Of a stretch of 64,000 nt of DNA, positions 21,010 through 34,068 are shown one piece after another; position 1 is the first letter of the stretch, and the number at the start of each line of letters is the position of its first letter. The translations under genes were made by a program, and so were the position numbers. Source of the stretch: Aquaspirillum sp. LM1 (GTDB taxonomy: Bacteria; Pseudomonadota; Gammaproteobacteria; Burkholderiales; Aquaspirillaceae); contig NZ_CP019509.1 in the NCBI RefSeq assembly GCF_002002905.1, forward strand, positions 1,612,001 through 1,676,000. The letters run 5' to 3'. Below the pieces are notes generated by a model. That model saw nothing but the letters and a program-made list of their open reading frames with translations. It searched no databases and was not told the origin of the DNA.

Positions 21010-21336
21010 TCAGAACGGCAGTTTCAGGCCCGGCGGCAGGTTCAGCCCGGAGGTAAAGCCGGACATTTTTTCCTGGGTGGTGCTTTCCACCTTGCGCACG
21101 GCGTCGTTGACGGCGGCGGCCACCAGGTCTTCCAGCATTTCCTTGTCGTCCATCACGCTGTCGTCGATGCTGACGCGCTTGATGTCGTGTTGGCAGGTCA
21201 TCAGCACCTTGACCATGCCGGCCCCGGACTGGCCTTCCACCTCGATGGTGGCCAGCTGTTCCTGGGCCTTTTTCATGTTTTCCTGCATTTGTTGGGCTTG
21301 TTTCATCAGCCCGGCGATGCCGCCTTTGTTGAACAT
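21010..21336 (-). CDS. ybaB: YbaB/EbfC nucleoid-associated protein
   Basis: Small dimeric DNA-binding protein of 108 residues. Family markers: [19 protein letters not shown] at the N-terminus and [19 protein letters not shown] with the following [12 protein letters not shown]. The ATG overlaps the dnaX stop (TGATG), so translation is coupled to dnaX. A role in nucleoid structure is known for relatives. Confidence 0.96.
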   Translation of the reverse strand: MFNKGGIAGLMKQAQQMQENMKKAQEQLATIEVEGQSGAGMVKVLMTCQHDIKRVSIDDSVMDDKEMLEDLVAAAVNDAVRKVESTTQEKMSGFTSGLNLPPGLKLPF

Positions 21337-23495
21337 CAGAGTGACTCCTGAACAGGTTGAATGGTGTCTTGGCGCAAGGTGGCGGCAAAGTCGCGCACCA
21401 GCGCCATCACGACGGGGTCTTGTTGCAGCCGCGCGCGCGCGGCGTCCAGCGCTTCGCCACGCAGGCGTTGCTGTTGCATGAAAGGGGTTTCGCCGCTGAT
21501 ATCGCCCAGCGTCACGTCCAGCGTCACCGGCTGGCCCAGCGCCTCGCCCAGTGTGGCGGCCAGCAGCGCCTGCACCTCGGCACTGGCGCTGAAGCGGAAC
21601 TGCGGCGGCACACGCAGACGCAGTGTGGCACCGTCCACTGCCGACAGCTCGGCATTTTGCGCCAGCATGATTTCCTTGGCCCCCAGCCGATCGCGCAGGC
21701 CGGCAATCAGCTCGCCCCAGTTGCCGGTAAACACGGGCGGCTCAGCAGGGCGATCGGTATCGGCTTCGGCCTGTTCAGCCTGCGCGACAGGCGGGGCGGT
21801 CGGCACCGCCAGTGGCAAGGGCTCGGCCTTGACCAGATCCCTTTCAACTTCAACGGCGAGTTCAACGACGGGTACCACGCTGCGTGCCACGGGGGGCATT
21901 GGCGCAGAGGGGGGCAACGCCGGCGCTGGCTCAGCCGCCAGCATCGGTTCGTGGCTGGCCCATGGCGCGTCCTGCTCTGGCGGCAGCGCGCTGGGCAGCG
22001 GTGGGCGCTCGGGTTCTGCGGGTGCGGTGTGCGGCACGGGCTGGCGCGGCAGGCTGCCTTCCGGTGGTGGCGGCGGCGGTGGGGCGTCTTCCCACGGCGG
22101 TACGCTGTCGGCGGCAGGCGGTACGGCACGGGCCGCTGGCGCGCTGGACGGTGCCGCTGCCGGGCGTGGGGCCGGGGCCGTACGGACTGGCGCGCCGGCG
22201 TCTGCTGCACCGCTGCGCTTGTGCATCAGCTTGGCCAGCACGCTTTGTGCGCCGCTGCCACTAGCACTGGCCGGGCTGGCCGGTGGACGCGCCGCCGGTG
22301 CGGGAGATGCGTCGGAGTGGGGCGCTGGCGACGGTGCCGCAGGGCTGGCCGCTGCCGGCAAGGCCACGGGCGCATGGCCACCGGCTGGCGGCGTGGGGCT
22401 GGCCGGCAGATTGGCCGGATGAAACGCCAGCATGCGCAGCAGGGTCATGTTGAAACCGGCGTGCTCGTCCGGGGCCAGCGCCAGGTCGCGCCGACCAGTA
22501 ATGGCAATCTGGTAGTACAGCTGCACATCGGCAGGCGGCAGCAGCTCGGCCAGCGCCACAATGGCGTCGCGCTCGGGCTCGTCCGGGGCCAGGGCGGCGG
22601 GCACGGTCTGGGTCAGGCTGATCTGGTAGAGTAGCTGGGCCATTTCGTGCAGCGCCGAATCAAAGCCAATGCTGCGCGCTGCCAGCTGCTCGGCTTCGGC
22701 CATCAGCGCCGGGCCATCGCCATCGGCCAGGGCGGCCAGCAGGGTAAACAGATAGCGGCGGTCTACCGCGCCCAGCATGGCGCGCACGCCGTCTTCGTGT
22801 ACTTCACCAATGCCGTAGGCAATGGCCTGGTCCAGCAGCGACAGCGCGTCGCGCATCGAGCCGGATGCCGCCCGGCCCAGCAGGGTCAGCGCGGCAGGTT
22901 CATACACCAACTGTTCGGTGTCCAGCACATGGGCCAGGTGTTTGGCCACCTGCTGCGGGGTCATATTGCGCAGCGAAAACTGCAAACAGCGCGACAGCAC
23001 GGTGACCGGCACTTTTTGCGGGTCGGTGGTGGCCAGGATGAACTTGACGTGCGCGGGGGGTTCTTCCAGCGTTTTCAGCATGGCATTGAACGCCGACTTG
23101 GACAGCATGTGTACTTCATCGATGATGTACACCTTGAAGCGGCCCACGCTGGGCGAATACTGGGCGTTGTCCAGCACCTCGCGGATATTGTCGATGCCGG
23201 TGTTGCTGGCGGCGTCGATTTCCAGCAGGTCAACAAAGCGGCCTGCGTCAATCTGCCGGCACGCCCCGCACACCCCGCACGGCTCGGCGGTCACCCCGGT
23301 TTCGCAGTTCAGGCTTTTGGCCAGAATCCGGGCAATGGTGGTTTTGCCCACGCCACGGGTGCCGGTCAGCAGGTAGGCGTGATGCAGGCGCTGTTCAATC
23401 AGCGCATTGGACAGGGCGCGCACCACGTGTTCCTGGCCAACCAGGTCGGCAAAACGCTTGGGACGCCACTTGCGGGCAAGAACTTGATAGGTCAT
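21336..23495 (-). CDS. dnaX: DNA polymerase III subunit tau
   Basis: Clamp-loader ATPase linking polymerase cores and helicase. 719 residues from the ATG at 23495 ([15 protein letters not shown]). Walker A GTRGVGKT at 45-52; zinc module Cys64, Cys73, Cys76, Cys79; [22 protein letters not shown] carries the Walker B; SRC motif in [14 protein letters not shown] long Pro/Ala-rich linker (about 370-590) precedes the C-terminal tau domain. I see no A AAA AAG slippery site in the linker, so a frameshifted gamma form is not supported. Confidence 0.97.
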   Translation of the reverse strand: MTYQVLARKWRPKRFADLVGQEHVVRALSNALIEQRLHHAYLLTGTRGVGKTTIARILAKSLNCETGVTAEPCGVCGACRQIDAGRFVDLLEIDAASNTGIDNIREVLDNAQYSPSVGRFKVYIIDEVHMLSKSAFNAMLKTLEEPPAHVKFILATTDPQKVPVTVLSRCLQFSLRNMTPQQVAKHLAHVLDTEQLVYEPAALTLLGRAASGSMRDALSLLDQAIAYGIGEVHEDGVRAMLGAVDRRYLFTLLAALADGDGPALMAEAEQLAARSIGFDSALHEMAQLLYQISLTQTVPAALAPDEPERDAIVALAELLPPADVQLYYQIAITGRRDLALAPDEHAGFNMTLLRMLAFHPANLPASPTPPAGGHAPVALPAAASPAAPSPAPHSDASPAPAARPPASPASASGSGAQSVLAKLMHKRSGAADAGAPVRTAPAPRPAAAPSSAPAARAVPPAADSVPPWEDAPPPPPPPEGSLPRQPVPHTAPAEPERPPLPSALPPEQDAPWASHEPMLAAEPAPALPPSAPMPPVARSVVPVVELAVEVERDLVKAEPLPLAVPTAPPVAQAEQAEADTDRPAEPPVFTGNWGELIAGLRDRLGAKEIMLAQNAELSAVDGATLRLRVPPQFRFSASAEVQALLAATLGEALGQPVTLDVTLGDISGETPFMQQQRLRGEALDAARARLQQDPVVMALVRDFAATLRQDTIQPVQESL

Positions 23496-23604
23496 GGGCG
23501 CGGATTTTACCCGATTTTGCCCCAACGCCGGCAGCGGATATCAGCCGGCGCAGACAAATCGGCAAAAAGCCGGCACCCATCGGCGCACGCCGTGCGGCTG
23601 GTGC

Positions 23605-24600
23605 TTAGCGTCCGTTCTGGCGGCGCTGGCGAATCTGTTCGGCCAACTGCTGGGCGGCCATGGCGTACAGCGTGCTCTTGTTATACCGGGTGATGGTGTA
23701 AAAGTTTTGCAGGCCCAGCCAGTATTCGGTTTCCCCCGGTGCCACTTCCAGCGGAAACAGCACCGCCTTGGCGGTGTCGTCCAGCGTGGCGGCTGGGGTG
23801 ACGCCCATGGCGCGCAGTTCGGCCACGCTATAATGCAAATTGAATTTATCCTGCGCCAGCTGATCGGCCACCGCCTTGGGGGCCGTAGCGGCCACCACAA
23901 TGGCCCCGCCGCGCTGCCAGCCATGCTGCTGGAAATAATGCGCCACGCTGGCAATCACATCCGCCGGGTTATTCCAGATATCGCGCTGGCCATCGCCATC
24001 ACCATCCACCGCCCACTGGCGAAAACTGGATGGCATAAACTGCGGCCAGCCCATCGCCCCGGCGTAAGACCCCTTGAACTGAGTTGGATCGCGGCGTTCT
24101 TCCTGGGCCAGCAGCAAAAACGCCGCCAGTTCCTGCTGAAAATAACTGGCCCGACGTGGGTAATCAAACGCCACCGTTGCCAGCGCATCCAGCACGCGGA
24201 AGCTGCCCATATTGCGGCCAAAGCGGGTTTCAATGCCGATAATGGCCACAATCATCGCCTCGTCCACCCCGTATTGCTCGCTGGCCCGCTGCAGCAGCGC
24301 CGCATGCCGCGCCCAGAACGCTGCGCCTTCCTGGGTCAGCGTGTCGTTGACAAAGCTGGGGCGAAACCGGTACCAGGGCCGGGCGGTGGACGGCTTGTCA
24401 AATACCGCCAGAATCGACGGTTTGGTGTCGGCCTGCAGCAGGGTGGCGCTCAGCTGGTCACGGTTAAAGCCATGGTTGCGCACCATTTGCTCGATAAAGG
24501 CGTCCACATCTGCCCGCCCGGCCAGGCTGGCGGCGTGGGCAGGGGCAATCAGGCTCAGGGCAAGGCAGGCAGCAAGGGCAAGTGGTTTCACGGCAGTCAT
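23605..24600 (-). CDS. mltB: Lytic murein transglycosylase B
   Basis: Periplasmic enzyme cleaving peptidoglycan to 1,6-anhydro-muropeptides (SLT_2/GH103). 331 residues from the ATG at 24600. Signal sequence LALAACLALSLIAPAHA; LAAC resembles a lipobox, but Cys12 is very close to the N-terminus, so cleavage by signal peptidase I after AHA is more likely. Catalytic Glu124 in IIGIETRFGRNMG; GAMGWPQFMPSSFRQWAVDGDGDG is the family substrate-groove motif. About 110 bp upstream is the left end of an IS3 element. Confidence 0.94.
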   Translation of the reverse strand: MTAVKPLALAACLALSLIAPAHAASLAGRADVDAFIEQMVRNHGFNRDQLSATLLQADTKPSILAVFDKPSTARPWYRFRPSFVNDTLTQEGAAFWARHAALLQRASEQYGVDEAMIVAIIGIETRFGRNMGSFRVLDALATVAFDYPRRASYFQQELAAFLLLAQEERRDPTQFKGSYAGAMGWPQFMPSSFRQWAVDGDGDGQRDIWNNPADVIASVAHYFQQHGWQRGGAIVVAATAPKAVADQLAQDKFNLHYSVAELRAMGVTPAATLDDTAKAVLFPLEVAPGETEYWLGLQNFYTITRYNKSTLYAMAAQQLAEQIRQRRQNGR

Positions 24601-24718
24601 CCGGCAAAAAGGCAAAGATGGCGGATGGTAGCCTGAAATGCGCGGGCGCGCTGCAGCTGGTGTGAAAAACCGGGGCAATCAGCGGGGTAGCGGCTGGTCT
24701 GGCGTGGCAACGATGTAG

Positions 24719-26003
<1,285 letters not shown>

Positions 26004-26049
26004 GCGGCTGACTCCCTATCGGGGTGTTCGAAAAAACTTGACCAGTACA

Positions 26050-26186
26050 CATTGCTCGTAGCGCTCCTTTTGCAACGCCAGCGCCTTGTTGAAGACGAAC
26101 CGGCACGAGCCAGCGAAGCGGCGCATTTGCCGCTCTTGCTGGCCGTCTGGCCGCAATTCGTATTTGTAGGCTTGAAGGCGTTGCAT
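26050..26186 (-). pseudogene. IS200/IS605-family TnpB N-terminal remnant
   Basis: On the minus strand from the ATG at 26186 the frame reads MQRLQAYKYELRPDGQQERQ, then MRRFAGSCRFVFNKALALQK, which is the standard N-terminus of IS605-type TnpB (RNA-guided nuclease ancestor of Cas12). It stops dead after about 45 residues at the IS3 right end (26049). The rest of tnpB is not on the other side of the IS3, where the mltB upstream region begins, so the insertion came with a deletion. Not functional. Confidence 0.85.
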
Positions 26187-26219
26187 ACTGGGTATTTTAT
26201 ACAGCCCACCCCCATCGAT

Positions 26220-26278
26220 GGCAAGGACGGCTACGCCGTCCGCGCCATCCTTCCCCGCCCTGAATGGCGGGGCTTGCC
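26220..26278. repeat. Double-hairpin structure upstream of the tnpB remnant
   Basis: Outer arms GGCAAG (26220-26225) and CTTGCC (26273-26278) enclose two hairpins: GGACGGC-TAC-GCCGTCC (26225-26241) and CCCCGCC-CTGAAT-GGCGGGG (26253-26272). Such imperfect palindromes are the subterminal structures recognised by IS200/IS605 TnpA; this is probably the surviving left end of that element. Confidence 0.55.
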
Positions 26279-26286
26279 GCGCACCG

Positions 26287-26579
26287 GGTCAGTCACGTTG
26301 AAACACAAGGGTGTACATGAGCCAATTTATGCCGGGTATCTCGGTTTGATTTCTGTTAAAACAAAACCTGACTTTGCCACAGCGAACCACCCGCCGCACC
26401 CTGCCGCGTCATTCGCGCGCAGGCGGGAATCCAGGGGCATCCACAACGTGCAGCGGGGGTGAGCGCTCACCCCCGTCCCGCCATGTGCCACACCCACGTG
26501 TGCACGCTGTGGCGCGGTCTGGGTTCCCGCCTGCGCGGGAACGACAAGTCGGGTGAGATTCATGCCGAAAAAGGTCTAG
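26287..26579. repeat. Family B element
   Basis: Begins CAGTCACGTTGAAACAC as at 8081, has the convergent pair of dRS3-like palindromes (near 26409 and 26526), and ends near GGTCTAGGGAT. No gene is supported in it. Confidence 0.6.
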
Positions 26580-26639
26580 GGATACGCTGAAAAAATCGTC
26601 CTGACTACTACCTACCGCCCGTGCGCAAGCGGTGGACAC

Positions 26640-26674
26640 CCGGCCCTGGCCGGGGGAGTGCCGGCCAGGGCCGG
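26640..26674 (-). terminator. Strong hairpin just after the uvrB 3' fragment
   Basis: Perfect 14-bp stem, CCGGCCCTGGCCGG (26640-26653) and its complement (26661-26674), with a 7-nt loop, 5 bp from the fragment's stop codon. No U tract follows on the minus strand. Its tight link to the fragment suggests this is the original uvrB downstream flank; the intact uvrB copy lacks it. Confidence 0.5.
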
Positions 26675-26678
26675 GCGG

Positions 26679-27008
26679 TTAGCCTTCGTCGCCAAACAGC
26701 CGCTGCTTCAGCTCTCGCAGGCTGTCGCGCAGGCGGGCGGCGTCTTCAAAGCGCAGGTCGCGGGCGGCGTCCATCATGGCTTTTTCGGTTTCCTTGATCC
26801 GCCGGGCCAGCTGTTTCTCATCCAGCACTTCGTCCTTGGCCTTGCGCGCCTGGCTTTCTGCGCTGTACACCCCATCAATGATGTCCTTGATGCGCTTTTG
26901 CACCCCGCGCGGCACAATGTCGTTCTCGGCGTTAAACGCCAGCGGCTTGTTGCGCCGGCGTTCGGTTTCGCCCATGGCCCGCTCCATCGAGCCGGTGATG
27001 CGGTCGGC
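26679..27008 (-). pseudogene. Duplicated 3' end of uvrB
   Basis: Encodes the last 110 or so residues of UvrB ([20 protein letters not shown] onward, including the UVR motif [20 protein letters not shown]). It is almost identical at the DNA level to 29207-29544 in the full gene, differing at scattered bases. Homology stops abruptly at 27008. Without promoter, start region or helicase motifs it cannot replace UvrB. Together with the full gene it forms direct repeats flanking a 2.2-kb AT-rich segment. Confidence 0.92.
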
Positions 27009-27086
27009 TTAGAGGATTGGCCTTGCTATTTCAGACTAAAATGTTGCGCTTCCACCTTGCGCCTAGTGTGGCTTACAATATGCTAA

Positions 27087-27195
27087 GGACACGCTGATTT
27101 ATTCAGAAAAATCGTGTTTGCCAAAAGCAAAACCCAGTAAAATCAAAGCCATGGATTCCCGCCTTCGCGAGAATGACGATTTTTTCAGCGTATCC
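27087..27195. repeat. Family A element, 109 bp, CTAA duplication
   Basis: CTAA at 27083-27086 and 27196-27199. Left end GGACACGCTGATTTATTC, right end TTTTTTCAGCGTATCC, central palindrome TTCCCGCCTTCGCGAGAA. The rest of 27009-27317 is AT-rich with no gene; it must carry the promoter of the next gene. Confidence 0.85.
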
Positions 27196-27317
27196 CTAAG
27201 GCTGATTTTTAGGTCGATTGCATTGTTAAGCAATGCTCTCACAACAAGGCAAGAGTAGTTAGTAATGTGATTTATTAGCTTGATAATTATCGCCACCACA
27301 TCTAAAACAGGAAAAAA

Positions 27318-28940
27318 ATGACCAGTTCTTTCTTAATTCTAACTCGTTCTGGCCAAAAAAATATTAACGTTGAACCTGGAACTTCTGCTTATTTTGTTGG
27401 CGCAAACGGGGGAGGAAAGACCAGGCTCGCAGTCCGCATCGAAGAGCAGCTTGGCGAGAAATGTCATCGCATATCTGCTCATCGCGCACTTAACTTAAAT
27501 CCAGCAGTTGCCAAAATTGGTGAAGATAACGCATTACTTGGATTGCGGTATGGCTATACACCTAAACCCCTTAATAGTGCGCTACCGCACCTTACTTTGC
27601 GTCTTAACAATCGCTGGCAGCAAAAAGCTGCCACAAACCTACTTAATGATTATGATTTTTTAATTCAAGCGCTATTTGCAGAGCAGTCAAATACAGCACT
27701 TGGCACTCATAAAAATGCTAGAGCGCAAAATGGAATACCTGCTAAGCAAACAAAGTTTGAATGGCTAGAAGAAATCTGGGAAAGGTTATTGCCACATAGA
27801 AAGCTGAATATCTCAGGCGATAATATTACCGTAAAAACAACTGACTCAACCAGTGATTATTCGGCTGCAGATATGAGTGATGGTGAGAGATCTGTTTTTT
27901 ATCTCATCGGACAAACTTTGATGGCGGTGCAGGGTTCTTTGCTGATTTTTGATGAGCCAGAACTACATATTCATCGCTCTATTGTTGCTGCTTTATGGGA
28001 TGAGCTAGAAGCTGCACGGCCTGATTGTGGAATGGCCATTATTTCACATGATCTAGAATTTATTGCATCGAGAAAAGGCCAGAAATTCATATTGCGTGCT
28101 TATCATCCGGACACAGGATGGGAAATTGATGACATTCCTGAGGATGCTGGATTTTCTGAAGAGATTGCCACGCTGATTCTTGGTAGTCGAAAGCCAATCC
28201 TTTTTGTTGAGGGTGGAAATTGTAGCCTTGACAAAGCTGTTTTCCGTGCATGCTATCCAGATTGGACAGTCATTCCAAGAGGTTCTTGCGAAGAGGTTTT
28301 GCACGCAGTTGTAACGATGCGAGCAAACCAAATGCTGACCAGAGTACATTGTGTAGGTTTGATTGATGCAGATGGCTATTCTGAAGAGGAAATTCAAATT
28401 TTTCAGGCTAAAGGGGTTGAGATTTTGCCCGTATCAGAGATTGAAAATCTCTTCTTACTTCCTGAAGTAGTCGAGGCGATTGCTAAGTCAGAAGGTTATA
28501 ACCAAGATGACGTGCGTCAAAAAATCACACAAGTTCATGCCGAACTATTTTCACATGCTGCAGAATCAAAAAACAAAGACGCCGTGATATTGCGTTATTG
28601 CAGACGCAGAATTGATAGAGCACTAAAGAAAATTGACCTAAGCAATGCTTCCGATGTAAACAATTTATCTAGGGTTTATAAAGAGAAAACCGGCTCCCTT
28701 GATATAAGCACGCTTGCTCGAAACGCAGACGATGCAATCCAGAAAGCAATCTCCGAAAAAAATGTAGCTGAATTGCTAAGGTGGTATGACAACAAAGGGA
28801 TTCTCACCTTGGTGGCAAAAGTAAAAGGCACTACAAAGGATAAATTTGAGCAATGGGTGGTTCGTATAATGCGCAGCAATACAGATCTGGCAGTAGCTAA
28901 TGCAGTCAAAAGTAAATTGCCTATTCTACAAACAAGGTAA
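27318..28940 (+). CDS. AAA ATPase fused to DUF4435 Toprim nuclease domain (PARIS-like)
   Basis: 540 residues. ABC-type ATPase: Walker A GANGGGKT at 28-35, signature MSDGERS at 186-192, Walker B LLIFDEPELH with Asp212/Glu213, H-loop His244 (ISHD). From about 290 a Toprim-like DUF4435 region follows: Glu298 in ILFVEGG, the Asp-x-Asp motif Asp350/Asp352 in LIDADGY, and SEIENLF with Glu374/Glu376. An AAA ATPase plus DUF4435 is the make-up of the PARIS anti-phage system (AriA ATPase, AriB Toprim RNase), which also occurs as single-chain fusions; the assignment is by domain layout and is inference. OLD nuclease is the main alternative. The gene is far more AT-rich than its neighbours and sits inside a uvrB duplication, so it was acquired. 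Confidence 0.75.
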   Translation: MTSSFLILTRSGQKNINVEPGTSAYFVGANGGGKTRLAVRIEEQLGEKCHRISAHRALNLNPAVAKIGEDNALLGLRYGYTPKPLNSALPHLTLRLNNRWQQKAATNLLNDYDFLIQALFAEQSNTALGTHKNARAQNGIPAKQTKFEWLEEIWERLLPHRKLNISGDNITVKTTDSTSDYSAADMSDGERSVFYLIGQTLMAVQGSLLIFDEPELHIHRSIVAALWDELEAARPDCGMAIISHDLEFIASRKGQKFILRAYHPDTGWEIDDIPEDAGFSEEIATLILGSRKPILFVEGGNCSLDKAVFRACYPDWTVIPRGSCEEVLHAVVTMRANQMLTRVHCVGLIDADGYSEEEIQIFQAKGVEILPVSEIENLFLLPEVVEAIAKSEGYNQDDVRQKITQVHAELFSHAAESKNKDAVILRYCRRRIDRALKKIDLSNASDVNNLSRVYKEKTGSLDISTLARNADDAIQKAISEKNVAELLRWYDNKGILTLVAKVKGTTKDKFEQWVVRIMRSNTDLAVANAVKSKLPILQTR

Positions 28941-29067
28941 AATAGGCTCCATTTTTTAGTGGCGGATAAGAATATGTTAAACCAAACAGCTCCACAAATA
29001 TTTATGCCCACTCACAACCAATTAGTTAGTAGAGATTAAAAACCTATAGCCCCCCGTTTTAGCTTAA

Positions 29068-29174
29068 GGGCACGCCAATTTATTCAGAAAATTGCTTTTG
29101 CCAAAAGCAAAATCCAGCAAAATCAAAAATCTGAACTCCCGCTTTTGCGGAAATGATAATTTTTCAGCATGCCC
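29068..29174. repeat. Family A element, 107 bp, TTAA duplication
   Basis: TTAA at 29064-29067 and 29175-29178. Left end GGGCACGCCAATTTATTC, right end TTTTTCAGCATGCCC. It closes the accessory segment on its uvrB side. Confidence 0.8.
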
Positions 29175-29206
29175 TTAATAGCTTGGCGCTCTCACTCCGC
29201 CACAGC

Positions 29207-31210
<2,004 letters not shown>

Positions 31211-31313
31211 GGGGCGGACTCGCTGACGAAAAGGCGAAAAACCCCGATTTTAGATTGTTTCGCCCCCAGCGCGTGCGTAGAATCTCACCGATTGCAACAA
31301 GGACCCAAGCCAC

Positions 31314-32240
31314 ATGCTGAATCGTGTCATCTCGCTGGCGTTTACCGCCTGCCTGACCACCCTGCCATTACTGGCCTGCGCCACCGGGCCGCAATCTGCG
31401 CCGGGGCCGTCTTCTTCCCATCCGGTGGTGCCCAAGGTGGCCGCCAACGCACGCATCGCCGACAACTACGACAACGGCAGCGCCCCGGCGCTGCATTCCA
31501 ACGCCGCGCTGGTGATGAATGCCCAGACCGGCGAACTGATTTACGCCAAAAACAGCAATGTCACCCTGCCGATTGCCTCAATCACCAAGGTGATGACCGC
31601 CATGGTGACGCTGGATGGCCGCCAGTCGCTGGATGAGCTGATCACCATCACCGACGACGACGTGGACAAGGTCAAGCGCTCTGGCTCGCGCCTGGTGGTA
31701 GGTGCCACCCTGCCGCGCCGCGACATGCTGCTGCTGGCGCTGATGTCGTCGGAAAACCGCGCCGCTTCGGCGCTGGCACGCACCTATCCGGGCGGCACCC
31801 GCGCCTTTGTCAGCAAGATGAACCAGAAAGCCCGTGCACTGGGCATGCGCAATGCGGTGTTTTACGACGGCACCGGGCTGAACAGCGGCAATAGCGCCAC
31901 CGCCAGCGACCTGGCGCGCATGGTGCAGGCAGCGTATCACTACCCGCTGATCCGCCAGTTCACCACCACCGCCGAGCAGGAAGTCTGGATCACCAATAAC
32001 CGTCGCCTGCAGTATCGCAACAGCAATGCGCTGGTGCGCGAAGGCGAATGGCAGATTGGCCTGTCGAAAACCGGCTATATCAAGGAAGCGGGCCGCTGCT
32101 TGGTGATGCAGGCCACGGTGAACCATCTGCCGCTGGTGATTGTGCTGCTGGACGGTGCCGGCAGCCAGACCCGCATTCAGGATGCCCGCTCGATCCGCAC
32201 CTGGCTGGAGCGTCAGCCGGGCAGCTGGCTGGCAGGCTAG
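31314..32240 (+). CDS. pbpG: D-alanyl-D-alanine endopeptidase (PBP7/8 type)
   Basis: Periplasmic serine enzyme of the S11 family that cuts peptidoglycan cross-links. 308 residues, signal peptide at 1-23 (AFTACLTTLPLLACATG). Active-site motifs SITK (Ser89, Lys92), SEN (146-148) and KTG (252-254). Short length and lack of the C-terminal PBP5 domain separate it from the dacA product at 47860. Divergent from uvrB with a 103-bp gap that includes a TAGAAT -10 candidate at 31278. Confidence 0.9.
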   Translation: MLNRVISLAFTACLTTLPLLACATGPQSAPGPSSSHPVVPKVAANARIADNYDNGSAPALHSNAALVMNAQTGELIYAKNSNVTLPIASITKVMTAMVTLDGRQSLDELITITDDDVDKVKRSGSRLVVGATLPRRDMLLLALMSSENRAASALARTYPGGTRAFVSKMNQKARALGMRNAVFYDGTGLNSGNSATASDLARMVQAAYHYPLIRQFTTTAEQEVWITNNRRLQYRNSNALVREGEWQIGLSKTGYIKEAGRCLVMQATVNHLPLVIVLLDGAGSQTRIQDARSIRTWLERQPGSWLAG

Positions 32241-32436
32241 GCTGATTTTTATCCTGCGCCGGTACTGGCCGGCGCAGGGGGTTGCCCCCGCACCAGCATG
32301 CTGCACTGCACACCGAGTTCGGCACAGCGCGCCAGCGTAGCGTATGATGAAAACCATGACGCCCCCTGCCCGCCAGCCATGCGCGCCCAGGCCGCAGCGG
32401 CGGGCCCATTCGTGATTTCCCAATTTTCCTTAAGTT

Positions 32437-33540
32437 ATGCTCAGTCCAATTCAAGACATCATCGCCGACATCAAGGCCGGCAAGATGGTTATCCTCGTTG
32501 ACGAGGAAGACCGCGAAAACGAAGGCGACCTGGTGCTGGCAGCAGAATATGTCACCCCGGAAGCCATCAACTTCATGGCCAAGCACGCGCGCGGCCTGAT
32601 CTGCCTGACCCTGTCCGAAGCCCGCTGCCGCCAGCTGAACCTGCCGCTGATGGTCAGCAATAATGGTTCATCGCACGGCACCAACTTCACCCTGTCGATT
32701 GAAGCCGCCGAGGGGGTGAGCACCGGGATTTCTGCTGCTGACCGCGCCCGCACCATTCAGGCTGCGGTAAACCGTCTGGCCAAGCCGGCGGATATTGTCC
32801 AGCCGGGGCATATCTTCCCGCTCAAGGCGCAAAACGGCGGTGTGCTGGTGCGCGCCGGCCACACCGAAGCCGGCTGCGACCTGGCTGCCCTGGCCGGCCT
32901 GGAGCCGGCTTCGGTGATCTGCGAGATCATGAACGACGACGGCACCATGGCCCGCCTGCCCGAACTGCTGGTGTTTGCCGAGCAGCACGGTTTGAAGGTG
33001 GGGGCGATTTCCGACCTGATCCACTACCGCAGCCGCCACGAATGCCTGATCGAACGGGTGGGCCAGCGCGTGGTGAACACCCCGTTTGGCCAGTTCACCC
33101 TGCACGCCTTCCGCGACAACACCACCGGCGAAACCCACCTGGCGCTGAGCAAGGGCGACATCCGCGCCGACAGCGACACCCTGGTGCGGGTGCACGAGCC
33201 ACTGTCGGTGATGGACTGGCTGGACACCGGCTACAGCCCGCATTCGTGGAGCATGAGCCAGGCGCTGAGCCGGATTGAAGCCGAAGGCAAGGGCGTGGTG
33301 GTGCTGCTGCATCGCACCGAACACGGCAGCGAGCTGCTGGAACGCGCCCTGCCCGACCTGAACGCCGCCCAGCCGCGCGCCAAGTGGGACGCCAAAACCT
33401 TTGGCATTGGCGCGCAAATGCTCAAAGCGCTGGGCGTGGGCCGGATGACGCTGATGTCCCAGCCGCGCAAAATTCCCAGCATGACCGGCTTTGCACTGGA
33501 AATTTCAGGATATTTGCTGCCCGATCCGCTAAACACGTAA
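32437..33540 (+). CDS. ribBA: 3,4-dihydroxy-2-butanone 4-phosphate synthase with degenerate GTP cyclohydrolase II domain
   Basis: Riboflavin synthesis. 367 residues. The N-terminal RibB domain (1-200) is intact: [16 protein letters not shown] for Mg2+ and substrate, and [17 protein letters not shown]. The C-terminal RibA-like domain lacks the zinc cysteines: where RibA has the RVHSECLTGD pattern this protein has [11 protein letters not shown] (about 250-260), and no cysteines follow. So only the RibB activity is expected, as in the RibBX-type proteins of several proteobacteria; a separate RibA should exist elsewhere. First gene of ribBA-ribH-nusB. No FMN riboswitch is recognisable in the 196 bp upstream. 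Confidence 0.93.
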   Translation: MLSPIQDIIADIKAGKMVILVDEEDRENEGDLVLAAEYVTPEAINFMAKHARGLICLTLSEARCRQLNLPLMVSNNGSSHGTNFTLSIEAAEGVSTGISAADRARTIQAAVNRLAKPADIVQPGHIFPLKAQNGGVLVRAGHTEAGCDLAALAGLEPASVICEIMNDDGTMARLPELLVFAEQHGLKVGAISDLIHYRSRHECLIERVGQRVVNTPFGQFTLHAFRDNTTGETHLALSKGDIRADSDTLVRVHEPLSVMDWLDTGYSPHSWSMSQALSRIEAEGKGVVVLLHRTEHGSELLERALPDLNAAQPRAKWDAKTFGIGAQMLKALGVGRMTLMSQPRKIPSMTGFALEISGYLLPDPLNT

Positions 33541-33594
33541 AATAACCGGTTTTTCGGCAGCCGACCGGCTGCCGTTTCCGCGACGGAGACTTTC

Positions 33595-34068
33595 ATGCAT
33601 CCCGACATCGTTACCCTTGAGCCCAACCTCGACGGCAAAGACCTGAGCATCGGCATTGTCATGAGCCGTTTCAACCCGGTGGTTTGCGAAGGCCTGCGCG
33701 ACGCCTGCCTGGCCGAACTGCTGGCCCTGGGCGTGGCCCCGCAAGACATCGTGCTGGTGACGGTGCCGGGCGCGCTGGAAATTCCGCTGGCCCTGCAAAC
33801 CATGGCCATGTCCGAAGACGATGACTTCGACGCCCTGATTGCCCTGGGCGCGGTGATTCGCGGGGAAACCTACCACTTCGAGCTGGTGTCCAACGAATCC
33901 GGCGCGGGCGTCACCCGCGTGGGCCTGGACGCCGGCATCCCCATTGCCAACGCCATCCTCACCACCGAAACCGACGAGCAGGCCGAAGTCCGCATGGTGG
34001 AAAAAGGCCGCGACGCCGCCCGCGTGGCGGTGGAAATGGTTAATCTGCAAAAGAGCTTTTTTGAATGA
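33595..34068 (+). CDS. ribH: 6,7-dimethyl-8-ribityllumazine synthase
   Basis: Condenses the RibB product with the pyrimidine intermediate to form lumazine. 157 residues. Motifs: [34 protein letters not shown] with catalytic His94. Preceded by a GGAGA ribosome site. A short hairpin (33555-33562 with 33567-33574, CGGCAGCC arms) lies between ribBA and ribH and could tune expression. Overlaps nusB by ATGA. Confidence 0.97.
   Translation: MHPDIVTLEPNLDGKDLSIGIVMSRFNPVVCEGLRDACLAELLALGVAPQDIVLVTVPGALEIPLALQTMAMSEDDDFDALIALGAVIRGETYHFELVSNESGAGVTRVGLDAGIPIANAILTTETDEQAEVRMVEKGRDAARVAVEMVNLQKSFFE

Noticed and set aside
21700..22450. Programmed frameshift producing a dnaX gamma subunit
   Set aside because: No A AAA AAG heptamer with downstream hairpin in the linker; the nearest A-run (CAAAAAG near 23012) is in the ATPase domain.
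27318..28940. OLD-family nuclease as the call for the AT-rich ATPase
   Set aside because: The C-terminal motif order (VEGG, LIDADGY, SEIENLF) resembles DUF4435 more than the OLD Toprim; kept only as an alternative.
32241..32436. FMN riboswitch ahead of ribBA
   Set aside because: The conserved RFN-element segments could not be found; only a GC-rich hairpin after pbpG (32253-32278) is visible.
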